Source: CAVPCY01 sp963770765 (lineage in GTDB: Bacteria > Actinomycetota > Coriobacteriia > Anaerosomatales > PHET01). Taken from it: a stretch of 64,000 nucleotides of DNA. Within the stretch, counting starts at the first letter, position 1; each line of letters begins with the position of its first letter. Shown piece after piece: positions 1 to 9,013 of the stretch. Position numbers and translations under genes: made by a program. The notes beneath the pieces were generated by a model that worked only from the letters and a program-made list of their open reading frames with translations, made no database searches and was not told the DNA's origin. Where the stretch lies: positions 186,001-250,000 of the forward strand of contig CAVYQS010000007.1 of assembly GCA_963770765.1 (NCBI GenBank), in the 5' to 3' direction.

Positions 1-332
1 ATCGCGTTGGCCCCCAGCTTCCCCTTGTTCGCGGTGCCGTCGACCTCGAGCAACACAGCGTCGACCGCCCGCTGGTCGCTGGCGTCGAGGCCCACGATCT
101 CCTCGGCGATCACGGTGTTCACGTTCTCGACCGCGGTACGGACGCCCTTGCCCATGTAGCGCGCGGTATCGCCGTCGCGAAGCTCCACCGCCTCGAACGC
201 GCCCGTGGATGCGCCCGACGGCACCGCCGCTCGGCCGAAGCTGCCGTCATCGAGGGCGACCTCGACTTCGACCGTGGGATTGCCACGAGAATCGAGGATC
301 TCCCGGGCGTAGATGTCGATGATGTTGCTCAT
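1..332 (-). CDS. eno: Enolase, N-terminal part (runs off the left edge)
   Basis: Enolase interconverts 2-phosphoglycerate and phosphoenolpyruvate in cytoplasmic glycolysis. The first 110 residues are present. They begin MSNIIDIYAREILDSRG and continue through NPTVEVEV and a PSGASTGAFEAVELRDGD segment, the conserved N-terminal capping domain with the mobile SGAST loop that closes over the active site. The catalytic barrel lies outside the window. The ATG overlaps the mazG stop codon as ATGA, so the gene is probably translationally coupled as the last visible member of mfd-prsA-mazG-eno. Confidence 0.96.
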   Translation of the reverse strand, partial: MSNIIDIYAREILDSRGNPTVEVEVALDDGSFGRAAVPSGASTGAFEAVELRDGDTARYMGKGVRTAVENVNTVIAEEIVGLDASDQRAVDAVLLEVDGTANKGKLGANA

Positions 333-1120
333 GCTCTCTCCCTCTCCTTGGCGCGCTGCCAGAGCGCTTCTTGCTCGGCCAGCGTCAGGTCCCCTATGTT
401 CACGCCGGACGCTGCGGCGTCGTGCTCCATCCCGCTCCAGCGCCTGCGGAACTTGTCACAGGTACCGCGCAGTGCCGTCTCAGCGTCGATGCCCTGTTTG
501 CGCGCGAGGTTCACCACCGTGAACAGAATATCGCCGATCTCCTCGGCGGCCTCGGGGCTTCCGACCTCGGTCTCAGCGAGCTCGGTCACCTCTTCGTTGA
601 GCTTCTCGATCACGCCATCGAGCGACTCCCACTCGAAGCCCGCCGAGACCGCCTTGCGGGAGATCTTCTGGGCGAGCATCAGCGCCGGCAACGCATGCGG
701 GACGTCATCGAGCAGCCCTGCGGCCTTCCCCGCCTTCTCGGCGTGTTTGATCCGGTCCCAGTGCACAAGCACCTCGTGCGACGTGCCGGCGACCTCGTCG
801 CCGAAGACGTGCGGGTGCCGGCGGATGAGCTTGGCCGTGATCCCCGCCACGACCTCGTCGATGAGGAACTCTCCTTCGTCGGCGGCGATCTGAGCGTGAA
901 GCACCACTTGGAGAAGCACGTCGCCGAGCTCCTCTCGAAGCCCGGCGACATCACTCGTCTCGATAGCGTGGACGGCCTCGTAGGCCTCCTCCACCATGTT
1001 CTTCGCGATCGAGCCGTGCGTCTGTTCGCGGTCCCAGGGGCACCCGTCGGGAGCCCTCAGCCGCGCGATGACCTCCACCAGCTCGTCGAACCCGTGTGCG
1101 TCCACTCCCTGACCGACCAC
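329..1120 (-). CDS. mazG: Nucleoside triphosphate pyrophosphohydrolase MazG
   Basis: MazG hydrolyses NTPs or dNTPs to the monophosphate plus pyrophosphate, cleaning the nucleotide pool and lowering ppGpp in some species. The 263-residue protein has the family's two tandem helical domains. The N-terminal one has VEEAYEAVHAI and REELGDVLLQVV; the C-terminal one has NEEVTELAE and AEEIGDILFTVVNLAR. These supply the EExxE and ExxD magnesium ligands. The window also shows the CPWDREQTH signature near residue 30. The start is a GTG 15 nt after the prsA-like stop. A GTG five codons further in is possible, because neither has an ideally spaced ribosome-binding site. Its stop overlaps the eno start. 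Confidence 0.95.
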   Translation of the reverse strand: MVGQGVDAHGFDELVEVIARLRAPDGCPWDREQTHGSIAKNMVEEAYEAVHAIETSDVAGLREELGDVLLQVVLHAQIAADEGEFLIDEVVAGITAKLIRRHPHVFGDEVAGTSHEVLVHWDRIKHAEKAGKAAGLLDDVPHALPALMLAQKISRKAVSAGFEWESLDGVIEKLNEEVTELAETEVGSPEAAEEIGDILFTVVNLARKQGIDAETALRGTCDKFRRRWSGMEHDAAASGVNIGDLTLAEQEALWQRAKERERA

Positions 1121-1135
1121 CCCTCGGTCGGCGAT

Positions 1136-2116
1136 CTACTTGGTGGCCGACGTCTCAGCCGAACCCTTTGTGCTCGCCTTGAGTTCCTCGACCAGAATCT
1201 CGATCTCGGCCTTGCCTCGCAGCTCGTCGAGGTACTTCTGGTACGCATCGGCCCTGGCCTGCTGCTGGAGGATCTGCACGATCTGGTCTTTCACGTCCTC
1301 GAGCTTCTGCTGGGAGCCCTCGCGTTCGTCGGTCACCCGGATGATGTGCCAGCCGTAAGGTGACTGCACGAGCTCGGACGTCTCCCCGACCTTGAGCTCG
1401 CCCAGCGCGGTCTCGAACTCGGCGACGTACGCGGTCGTGGGCCAGCCCAGGTCCCCGCCCTTGCTGGCGGTGGCGGTATCCACCGAGTTGGCCTTCGCGA
1501 GTGCAGCGAAGTCCCCACCCTCGTTGACCTGCTTGAGAATCGCAGCGGCCTTCTCCTTGTCCTCAGGCTTGAACAGGATGTGTGAGGCGCGCTTGGCCTC
1601 CTGCTGGAAGAACTGCGCCTCGTTGTTGTCGAAGTAGGCCTTGATCTCCGCGTCCGAGACCTTCGCGTCACTCGCGATCGTCTCGATGAGCTTCTGAGTG
1701 AGGAGCTGGTCGCGCACCTGGGTGGCGAGCGACTCCTCGGTCATGCCGGCGCTCTCGAGTGCGGACTGGAACTGCGCATCGTCCTTGAATCCGGCCTTGA
1801 GCTGCTCGATCTGCTTGTCGACATCGGCGTCGGTGACCTCGATGCCCTTGTCTTTCGCAGCCTGGCTGACGAGCTTCTGGTTGATGAGCTGGTCGAGCAG
1901 GCGCTGCTTGAAGTCGATGAGGCGGCCTTCGCCGTCAGCGCCCTCGAACATCTGCGGGTACTGCTGTTTGAGCTGTTCGACCTGCTTGTCCAGCTCTTCG
2001 AGCGTGATGGTCTCGCCGTTGACCTTGGCTGCCACGTTCTTGTCGGTGCAGCCGAATGCGCCGAAGACAAGCACCGCGGCGAGCGCGGCGACCAGTGCGA
2101 TCCGGAACGATCTCAT
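1136..2116 (-). CDS. PrsA/SurA-like peptidyl-prolyl isomerase lipoprotein
   Basis: This is a probable extracytoplasmic foldase of 326 residues. It starts with a signal peptide (MRSFRIALV, then a hydrophobic stretch ending FGAFGC), which suggests lipid attachment at Cys although the lipobox is weak. A SurA-type N-terminal helical domain follows, then a parvulin domain at about residues 165-265 with ASHILF, GGDLGW and YGWHIIRV, the usual catalytic-fold motifs. The ATG at 2116 is preferred over an upstream TTG because GGAAGGA, inside the last codons of mfd, lies at the right distance. It begins 5 nt after the mfd stop, so coupling is likely. Confidence 0.9.
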   Translation of the reverse strand: MRSFRIALVAALAAVLVFGAFGCTDKNVAAKVNGETITLEELDKQVEQLKQQYPQMFEGADGEGRLIDFKQRLLDQLINQKLVSQAAKDKGIEVTDADVDKQIEQLKAGFKDDAQFQSALESAGMTEESLATQVRDQLLTQKLIETIASDAKVSDAEIKAYFDNNEAQFFQQEAKRASHILFKPEDKEKAAAILKQVNEGGDFAALAKANSVDTATASKGGDLGWPTTAYVAEFETALGELKVGETSELVQSPYGWHIIRVTDEREGSQQKLEDVKDQIVQILQQQARADAYQKYLDELRGKAEIEILVEELKASTKGSAETSATK

Positions 2117-2121
2117 GCGCG

Positions 2122-5100
2122 TTATTCCTTCCAAGCGCTGGGTTCAGACTGTCGAGAGTATATAGCACCGAGGGTGCCGAGCGCCGCCGTGGTCACCGAC
2201 TCTCCATAACCCAAGGGCATGGTGAGCTCCCGCTTGCGCTCGATGTAGATGCCACCTTGCGCCCCCATCCGGCCGCGCTGCTCGTCATCGAGGCTGAGCG
2301 GCGAGAGGACCAGCCGGTGGCGAACGGCCGACACCGAGGTGACCGAGAGGTCCGCGGCGAGCGACTTGATGCGCGCGATGTCGACCAGGTGCCGCGCCGG
2401 TTCGGGCAACGCGCCGAAGCGCTCCACGAGCTCGGCGGCGACAGCGTCGACCGCCTCGATCGTGGGCGATCCGGCGAGGCGCCGGTAGTACCGCACGCGC
2501 TCATCGACCTCGGCGAGGTACTCCTCAGGGATGAACGCGGCGACCGGCAGATCCACCCGTACGTCCGGGTGGGCGACCACCGGTTCGCCACGCGCCTCGG
2601 TGACGGCCTCCATGAGCATCTGCGCGAACAGGTCGAAGCCGACCGCCGAGATCTGGCCGCTCTGCTCGGCGCCGATCAGCGACCCCGCGCCGCGGATCTC
2701 GAGGTCGCGCATCGCGATCTTGATGCCGCTGCCGAGCTCGTCGTGCTCCTTGATCGCGGTGAGCCGTTCGATGGCCTGCTCGGTGAGCGACGCCGTGCGC
2801 GGGAAGAGGAAGTACGCGTACGCCTTGACGTGGCTGCGCCCGACTCGGCCCTTGAGCTGGTAGAGCTGGGCCAGACCGAGGCGCTGGGAGTCCTCGATGA
2901 TCAGCGTGTTCGAGTGGGGGTTGTCGATGCCCGACTCGATGATCGTCGTGGCCACAAGCACGTCGGCCTCGTTGGCAGCGAACTGCTCCATGACGGCCTC
3001 GAGCTGCTTGTCGGACATCTGGCCGTGGGCGACGATGATGCGGGCTTCGGGAGCCGCATCGGTCACGCGGCGCACCGCGTCGTCGATCGTCTTGACCCGG
3101 TTGGACACGTAGTAGACCTGCCCCCCGCGCTCCACCTCACGGCGGACCGCACCCGATACCACGTCTTCGTCCCATTCACCGACGTGCACGTTGACCGGGA
3201 AGCGGTTGGGCGGCGGCGTGTCGATGATCGACATGTCGCGCACACCCGACAGCGACATCTGCAGCGTGCGTGGGATCGGTGTGGCCGACAGAGTGAGCAC
3301 GTCGACCTGCTCACGCAAGTTCTTGAGCTGCTCCTTGCTCTCGACGCCGAAGCGCTGCTCTTCGTCGATGATCACGAGACCCAGCGTCTTGGGGCTCACG
3401 TCGCGCGACAGCAGCCGGTGCGTGCCCACGAGCACGTGGACGTCGCCGGCCAGGAACCCCTCGAGCGCGGCCTTCTGCTGCGCGTCGGTGCGAAAGCGGC
3501 TCATGACCTCGACTCTCACGCCGAAGGGCGTGAAGCGTTCCGAGAAGTTCGTATAGTGCTGTTGCGCGAGGATGGTGGTGGGACAGAGCACCATGACCTG
3601 CATGCCGTCCTGAGCGGCCTTGAACGCGGCGCGGATGGCGACCTCGGTCTTGCCGTAGCCCACGTCGCCGCAGACGAGCCGGTCCATAGGCTTGTCGGAC
3701 TCCATGTCTGCCTTCACATCAGCGATGGCCGCGAGCTGGTCGGGCGTCTCCTCGTACGGAAACATCGCCTCCATCTCGAGCTGCCACGAGGTGTCCGGGC
3801 CGTACGCGTGACCGGTGACGGTGGAGCGGCGTGCGTACAGATCCACAAGGTCGAAGGCGAGCTGCCGAGCTGCCTTGCGTGCCTTGCCGGTCGCCCGGCT
3901 CCAGTCGGCGGTGTTGAGCCGAGTGACCCGCGGTGCGGCGCCGTCGGGACCAACGTACTTGGTGACGCGGTCGATCTGCTCGACCGGTACGAACAGCTTG
4001 TCGCCCTTCGCGTATTCGAGCAGCAGATAGTCGCGCTCGGCACCCAGCACCTCCTGGCGGATGACCTCTCTGAACAGCGCGATGCCGTGGGTCACGTGAA
4101 CCACGTAGTCACCCGGGGCGAAGGAGAACGTCACGCGTGTGGGGTCGATCTCTCGGCGGCGTCGGCGCTGGCTCGAGCGGGGGTAGACGTCGTCGATCGA
4201 GATCACCGCGACGTGCGCCTCGGGGACCACGAAGCCCGACGGAATGTCGACGTCGGTGAGGTCGACCGTCCCGACTTCGAGCCCGCTTCTCTCCGCGTCT
4301 GCCTCGTGCGCGTGTTCGCGCTGTTCCGTCACCGAGACACCCGCCTCGACGAGCAGGTCCCCCACGCGGCGGCGCGTACGGCGGTCCGGGATGGCGAGCG
4401 CCACACCGTAGCCGGCCGAGAGCAGCGAGCGCACGCCGCCCACGAACTTCTCCTCCCCACCTGAGACCTCGGGGCGGCGGACGGCAAGCTCGGCGTCGAC
4501 TCCGGCCCCGGCGCGCAGAAGCGACATCAAGGTGAGCCGCTGGCGCTCGCCGAAGTCGAGCTGGGCCGGGGTCAGGTAGAGGCCTTCGAGCGCCGGCTTG
4601 CCGGGCGCGGCGGAGCGGTAGCCGACGGCCTTGGCGGCGGTCTCCAGCTCTTCTCGGCGGCGGACGGTGTCGTCGAACAGCGAGCGAGGCTCCGCGACCA
4701 CGACGAGGGCCTCGGAGCCCACGTACTCGGTGGGAGCGGCGGCGCGCTTGTAGAGCAACGGGAGGTAGCGCTCGACGCCGTTGAAGGCGACACCCTCGCC
4801 CAGGAGTTCGAGTTCGCGCATGACTTCAGGGTCCTTGAGCGCGCGATCGCCCAGAGCGCGCGCGGCGGCTTCGGCACCTCGTTGCGAGAGCACGAGCTCG
4901 CGGCACGGGTAGATCTCGACGGGCCCGGAGTCGCCGATCGTCTGCCCGGTCCCCGGGACATATCGCTTGAGCGTCTCGATCTCGTCGCCGAAGAGCTCCG
5001 CGCGGACGGGGTGCTGGCTACCGGCGCCGAAGACATCGAGGATGCCGCCGCGAACGGCGAAGGTGCCGGTGGTATCGGCCGACTCCGCGCGCTCGTAGCC

Positions 5101-5580
5101 CATCCTCACGAGCTGCGCGCTCGCGGCCTCCAGATCGATCTCGGCCCCTGCGGCCAGCACGAGCGGCTCGTAGACGCGCGAACCCTGAGGCGCGACGGAG
5201 CGCAGCAGCGCGCGGGCCGCGGCGACCACGACGACCGGCCGGTTCTTGTCGAGAGCGTGCAACGCGCGGGCGCGGGCCCCGACCTCCGCAAGATCCGGTC
5301 CGCCGTCCGACCACGGCATGTCGGAGCGGTCCGGCAGCAGCAGCACGCGCTCGCGGCCGAGAAGAGCGGCGGTCTGACGCCAGAAGCGCTCGGCTGATTC
5401 GGTCCCCGACACCACCACGAATATGGGCCGCGGCGCCGCGCTGTACAGCGAAGCGACGATCGCGGGACGGGCGAGACCGGGCACTGCGAGCGACACATCT
5501 TCGCCGCGCGAGAGAGTCTGCGAGACCGCTCGATACGCGGCCGATGCGTTGAAGGAGATGGAGAGGCGATCGATCAGCAT
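2122..5580 (-). CDS. mfd: Transcription-repair coupling factor Mfd
   Basis: Mfd displaces RNA polymerase stalled at DNA lesions and recruits UvrA. The 1152-residue length is normal and the frame is intact. Visible in order are the UvrB-homology N-terminal region, the CarD-like RNA-polymerase-interaction domain (GDYVVHVTHGIALF, about residue 480), the RecG-like translocase with Walker A GDVGYGKTE and the DEEQRFG box, motif III LSATPIPRTLQ, the second RecA lobe with IIESGIDNP and QLYQLKGRVGRS, and the C-terminal TRCF domain. The ATG has GGAAG upstream. Mfd opens a minus-strand run with the foldase, mazG and eno. It faces the M28 peptidase gene across 194 nt. Confidence 0.97.
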   Translation of the reverse strand: MLIDRLSISFNASAAYRAVSQTLSRGEDVSLAVPGLARPAIVASLYSAAPRPIFVVVSGTESAERFWRQTAALLGRERVLLLPDRSDMPWSDGGPDLAEVGARARALHALDKNRPVVVVAAARALLRSVAPQGSRVYEPLVLAAGAEIDLEAASAQLVRMGYERAESADTTGTFAVRGGILDVFGAGSQHPVRAELFGDEIETLKRYVPGTGQTIGDSGPVEIYPCRELVLSQRGAEAAARALGDRALKDPEVMRELELLGEGVAFNGVERYLPLLYKRAAAPTEYVGSEALVVVAEPRSLFDDTVRRREELETAAKAVGYRSAAPGKPALEGLYLTPAQLDFGERQRLTLMSLLRAGAGVDAELAVRRPEVSGGEEKFVGGVRSLLSAGYGVALAIPDRRTRRRVGDLLVEAGVSVTEQREHAHEADAERSGLEVGTVDLTDVDIPSGFVVPEAHVAVISIDDVYPRSSQRRRRREIDPTRVTFSFAPGDYVVHVTHGIALFREVIRQEVLGAERDYLLLEYAKGDKLFVPVEQIDRVTKYVGPDGAAPRVTRLNTADWSRATGKARKAARQLAFDLVDLYARRSTVTGHAYGPDTSWQLEMEAMFPYEETPDQLAAIADVKADMESDKPMDRLVCGDVGYGKTEVAIRAAFKAAQDGMQVMVLCPTTILAQQHYTNFSERFTPFGVRVEVMSRFRTDAQQKAALEGFLAGDVHVLVGTHRLLSRDVSPKTLGLVIIDEEQRFGVESKEQLKNLREQVDVLTLSATPIPRTLQMSLSGVRDMSIIDTPPPNRFPVNVHVGEWDEDVVSGAVRREVERGGQVYYVSNRVKTIDDAVRRVTDAAPEARIIVAHGQMSDKQLEAVMEQFAANEADVLVATTIIESGIDNPHSNTLIIEDSQRLGLAQLYQLKGRVGRSHVKAYAYFLFPRTASLTEQAIERLTAIKEHDELGSGIKIAMRDLEIRGAGSLIGAEQSGQISAVGFDLFAQMLMEAVTEARGEPVVAHPDVRVDLPVAAFIPEEYLAEVDERVRYYRRLAGSPTIEAVDAVAAELVERFGALPEPARHLVDIARIKSLAADLSVTSVSAVRHRLVLSPLSLDDEQRGRMGAQGGIYIERKRELTMPLGYGESVTTAALGTLGAIYSRQSEPSAWKE

Positions 5581-5774
5581 GAGCGGCTTCCTTCAGGTAC
5601 GCATGTGAACAGCACGAAAGCCCGCGAACGGCGGGACGCGGCGCGCGCGACCATGCCCGTTGCGGGGGTGCACAGAGTATGCCCGCCGCCCGAACGGGTC
5701 AAGCCGGGCGCACCGCACGTCGCGCCCCCGGACGGGTAAAGACTCCTGCGGTGCACCGCGACCAAGGAGGCCTC
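5581..5774. other. Divergent intergenic region between mfd and the M28 peptidase gene
   Basis: These 194 nt must hold the promoters for both divergent genes. I see the AAGGAGG ribosome-binding site of the peptidase gene at its right end and GC-rich sequence elsewhere. I could not pick convincing -35/-10 pairs, and I see no RNA gene or riboswitch. Confidence 0.6.
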
Positions 5775-6980
5775 GTGCCACGCGACCACGTCCAAGATGC
5801 CCGCACCCGCCTCGACGCCCTGTGTCTGACCCACCCCGACCGCCATGTGGGCGGACCCGGCAACCGGGACGCGACAGAGCTGTTCGCGACAGCTGCCGGC
5901 GCGGCGGGCTTCGAGGTCGAGCGGCTCGGCTTCGACTGCGTCGACTGGGAGTACTCCGGTGCACGGCTACGCGCCGGTGAGTCTGTCTTCGAGCTGCACG
6001 TGGGTCCGTACTCGCCGCCGTTCGCGGGCGCGCGGCCGCTCATGGCCGCGGCCACCGCCGCCGAACTCGACGACCCGGACGCGACCGGCGCGATCCTGCT
6101 CCTCCACGGCGAGATCGCCGCCGAGCAACTCACGCCCCGCCACTACCCCTTCTATCAGACCGAGGAGCACGCGAGGCTTCTCCGCGCGCTCGACCGGACG
6201 GCGCCCGCAGCGGTGATCGCTGCCACCGACCGCACGCCGATGGCAGCCGCACTGCACCCGTTTCCCCTGTTCGAGGACGCTGACCTGGGCTTTCCCTCGG
6301 CGTACCTGCTTCACACCCACGCGCCCGCCCTGCTCGAACTCGTGGGCACCACCGTCGAGCTCGAGATCGAGTCGCGACAGGTCGCCGCCCGTGGCGAGCA
6401 ACTCATCGCCAGACGCCCCGGCCACCGAGAAGGGCGCGTGCTCGTGAGCGCGCACATCGACTCGCGGCACGGCACGCCGGGCGCGCTCGACAACGCCACC
6501 GGAGTCGCGGTACTGCTCGCGCTCGCCGATCTGCTGGCCGAGACGACGCCCGCACTGACCGTGGAGCTGCTCCCCTTCAACGGCGAGGACAACTTCGCCG
6601 CATACGGCGAGGTCGCGTATCTCTCGGCGTACGGCGATTCGCTGGCGGACGTGAAGCTCGCGATCAACATCGACGCCGCCGGCCGTGCGGGTGACGACAA
6701 CGCGATCTCGTTCTACGGGTGCGACGAGGCCCTCACGAAACGTCTGCTCGACGTCGCCGTCGGCCACCCGAGGGTCGCCCCAGGCCCCGAATGGCCGATG
6801 AGCGACCACATGGTCTTCGCGATGCGCGGCGTGCCGGCGATGGCGATCACGTCGACGGGGCTGTTCGAACTCGCTGCACAGGTCGCGCATACCGAAGCCG
6901 ACGTCCCCGCGCTCGCGGACCCCGAACTCGTCGTCGAGGCCGCGAGGTTCATCGTCGATGTCATCGAAGGTATCGTGTAG
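5775..6980 (+). CDS. M28-family zinc aminopeptidase-like protein
   Basis: This is a 401-residue protein with the co-catalytic zinc peptidase fold (family M28). The metal-site motifs appear in order: SAHIDSRHG, ALDNATGVAVLL (bridging Asp), a GED in LPFNGEDNF where the catalytic Glu pair normally sits, NIDAAG and SDHMVF. There is no signal peptide, so it is probably cytoplasmic. The GTG at 5775 is chosen because AAGGAGG lies 4 nt upstream; reading further upstream gives only basic low-complexity residues. The substrate is unknown. The Glu-Asp in place of Glu-Glu may affect activity, so amidohydrolase or peptidase is safer than a specific name. Confidence 0.85.
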   Translation: MPRDHVQDARTRLDALCLTHPDRHVGGPGNRDATELFATAAGAAGFEVERLGFDCVDWEYSGARLRAGESVFELHVGPYSPPFAGARPLMAAATAAELDDPDATGAILLLHGEIAAEQLTPRHYPFYQTEEHARLLRALDRTAPAAVIAATDRTPMAAALHPFPLFEDADLGFPSAYLLHTHAPALLELVGTTVELEIESRQVAARGEQLIARRPGHREGRVLVSAHIDSRHGTPGALDNATGVAVLLALADLLAETTPALTVELLPFNGEDNFAAYGEVAYLSAYGDSLADVKLAINIDAAGRAGDDNAISFYGCDEALTKRLLDVAVGHPRVAPGPEWPMSDHMVFAMRGVPAMAITSTGLFELAAQVAHTEADVPALADPELVVEAARFIVDVIEGIV

Positions 6981-7021
6981 CGCGAAGCCTCACGCCCGCC
7001 ATACGACCGCATGGAGTGACG

Positions 7022-7723
7022 ATGGCCGCCAAGCAGTCCGCCGAGCCGATTCCCGAACTCGCTCACGCCGAGCGCGCGCGTCTCGCGCCGATCTACTCCG
7101 AGCGCCTCGAGGCGGCGTACGGCGACCCTCACGCGGCGCTGCACTTCGCCAACGCGTACCAGCTCCTGATCGCGGTGATCCTGAGCGCGCAGACGACCGA
7201 CGTGGGGGTGAACAAGGCGACACCTGCGCTCTTCGAGCGCTTCCCGACTCCGGCGGATCTCGCCGGCGCCGATCAGCTCGAAGTCGAGGAGTACGTGCGC
7301 ACGCTCGGCTTCTTCCACCAGAAGGCGCGAAACATCATCCGCACCTGCCAGATCATCGTCGCCGAGTTCGGCGGCGAGGTGCCCGACACGATGGAGGGAC
7401 TCACCTCCCTGCCGGGTGTCGCCCGCAAGACCGCGAACATCGTGCTGGGCGAGGCGTTCGGGAAGGTCGAGGGCATCGCCGTCGACACACACGTGTTCCG
7501 ACTCGCCCACCGGTTCGGCCTGTCCACCGAGAAGGACCAGGACAAGGTTGAGCGCGATCTGATGGCGATCTTCCCGCCCGACCAGTGGCACCGCGTCAAC
7601 TACGACCTGATCACCCACGGGCGGCAGGTCTGCACGGCGAAGCGACCGGCCTGCGGTGCATGCTTCCTCAGCGACGTCTGCCCCACGGCCTTCGTGCCGG
7701 CGGGGTGGCGCGAGCAGCCGTAG
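7022..7723 (+). CDS. nth: Endonuclease III (DNA glycosylase/AP lyase)
   Basis: Nth removes oxidised pyrimidines and cleaves the abasic site in base-excision repair. The 233-residue protein has the helix-hairpin-helix LPGVARKTANIVLG with the catalytic Lys, the catalytic Asp in VDTHVFRL, and a C-terminal 4Fe-4S loop with spacing C-x6-C-x2-C-x5-C (CTAKRPACGACFLSDVC). The ATG at 7022 has GGAGTGA upstream. It lies 41 nt after the M28 gene on the same strand, so the two may be co-transcribed. Confidence 0.97.
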   Translation: MAAKQSAEPIPELAHAERARLAPIYSERLEAAYGDPHAALHFANAYQLLIAVILSAQTTDVGVNKATPALFERFPTPADLAGADQLEVEEYVRTLGFFHQKARNIIRTCQIIVAEFGGEVPDTMEGLTSLPGVARKTANIVLGEAFGKVEGIAVDTHVFRLAHRFGLSTEKDQDKVERDLMAIFPPDQWHRVNYDLITHGRQVCTAKRPACGACFLSDVCPTAFVPAGWREQP

Positions 7724-7733
7724 GTCGCTGCCG

Positions 7734-8258
7734 TCAGTAGACCCACGGGATCAGTTTGCGCACACGACGGCGATAACCGGGGTAGTCCGGGTACTTCTCG
7801 GTGAGCCAGCGTTCCTCGGTTCGCGACTTGACGTCGAAGAAGACGAACAGGATGAGCGCATAGAGCAGCGACAGCCACCCGGCTCTCATCAGCGCGAGGC
7901 CCAGCGCCCCCATGATCAGGCCACTGTAGATCGGGTGGCGCACCACCGAGTAGGGCCAGTCGGTCTCGAGTCGCGAGCAGTCGCGCGGGTACGGCAGCGC
8001 CGTGAGGCTGTCGCCGAGCCGCATCAGGCCGGCGGCTGCGAGTACCGCGCCCGCCAACGCCAGACCCACCCCGAGCACGAATGCGACCCGAGCGACCGCG
8101 GGTGGCCACATCGGCCAGCCCGGGAGAGTCGCCGGGCCCACGGCGACCAGCGCGAACAGTGCGACCTGCACCACGAGGTACCACTCACCCCGGGCACCCT
8201 TCCACCAGGGGCTGCGGCGCGCCCCTTCACTGCGCCCGGAGTCGCAGGGTTCGGCCAC
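7734..8258 (-). CDS. Isoprenylcysteine carboxyl methyltransferase-family membrane protein
   Basis: This is a 174-residue integral membrane protein with about four hydrophobic segments and the ICMT/PEMT signature near its C terminus: YSVVRHPIYSG, a membrane helix, then EERWLTEKYPDYPGYRRRV. In the family this region binds S-adenosylmethionine and methylates a lipid or prenyl-cysteine substrate. The bacterial substrate cannot be read from sequence. The GTG start follows the bactofilin stop with no gap (TAG then GTG), so its translation is tied to the bactofilin gene. It converges with nth. Confidence 0.85.
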   Translation of the reverse strand: MAEPCDSGRSEGARRSPWWKGARGEWYLVVQVALFALVAVGPATLPGWPMWPPAVARVAFVLGVGLALAGAVLAAAGLMRLGDSLTALPYPRDCSRLETDWPYSVVRHPIYSGLIMGALGLALMRAGWLSLLYALILFVFFDVKSRTEERWLTEKYPDYPGYRRRVRKLIPWVY

Positions 8259-9002
8259 CTAGCCCACAGCCTCCACCTTGCGTGCGTCGCCCACGATCAC
8301 GCCGGGCGCCGCCGAGTACGTGCCGGTGTACTCGACCGCTTCGATCTTGCAGTCGGGCCCGAGCGTGACGTTGGCGCCCCGTACGATCTTGGCCGTGGTC
8401 GCCTCGAGGTAGATCTCGTCGCCTTCGATCGTATCGGCGGTCAGGCGCTTATCGGTCCAGAACGTGAGGATCTGCGTGATCGACTCGAAGCCCTGCGACT
8501 GGCGCACACTGATCTTCTCGCCGCCGATCTCGCGCGCCGAGCACGCTCCGTACAGCTTGATGTCGACGACGCCCGCGTTGAGCAGTCCACCGACCGCGAA
8601 CCCGCCCTCTGCCGAGAAGGACTCGGCCTCGCAGTCGCCGGCCGTCTTCAAGAACCCGCGAACGGCGATGTCGTTGGCCGCAAGCCCTCCGCCGATGCTC
8701 GCGTTGCCCTTGACCGTGAACCGGCCTATCCCCGCACCGTCTCGGATGCTCGCATCGCCGTTGACCGTCATCTCGTGGGCCTGCACCGAGCCGTTGAACG
8801 TGCCCGTTCCGTTGACCGTGACGGTCTGCGCCACGAGCCTGCCGTGCAGGCTCCCCGCGCCGTTGATACGCACGTCCGTGGCGTCGATGTCGCCGTCGAT
8901 ACTGCCCGCGCCGTTGATCGCGAGCGCGCCGTAGGTACCGCCGGGGAGCGGAGACACCGCCCCGTTGATCTTCATGTCGTTTCTGACCTGCTCGGCTGCC
9001 AT
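8259..9002 (-). CDS. Bactofilin-like polymer-forming protein (YhbE/YhbF type)
   Basis: This is a 247-residue protein built of short beta-helix repeats such as INGAGSIDGDI, VRINGAGSLHG, VTVNGTGTFNG and MTVNGDASI. That pattern is typical of bactofilins and of the Bacillus YhbE/YhbF proteins, which polymerise as cytoskeletal scaffolds. There is no signal peptide, so it is cytoplasmic. The ATG at 9002 has AGGAGG 8 nt upstream; the longer reading from 9047 would begin inside the yhbD gene. It sits 11 nt after the YhbD-like regulator gene, in the same order as yhbD-yhbE in Bacillus. Confidence 0.87.
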   Translation of the reverse strand: MAAEQVRNDMKINGAVSPLPGGTYGALAINGAGSIDGDIDATDVRINGAGSLHGRLVAQTVTVNGTGTFNGSVQAHEMTVNGDASIRDGAGIGRFTVKGNASIGGGLAANDIAVRGFLKTAGDCEAESFSAEGGFAVGGLLNAGVVDIKLYGACSAREIGGEKISVRQSQGFESITQILTFWTDKRLTADTIEGDEIYLEATTAKIVRGANVTLGPDCKIEAVEYTGTYSAAPGVIVGDARKVEAVG

Positions 9003-9013
9003 GAGTGTTCCTC

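Noticed and set aside
2056..4464. Long plus-strand ORF of 802 codons
   Set aside because: Lies opposite mfd, rich in Arg/Asp/His with no domain; a shadow of high-GC coding.
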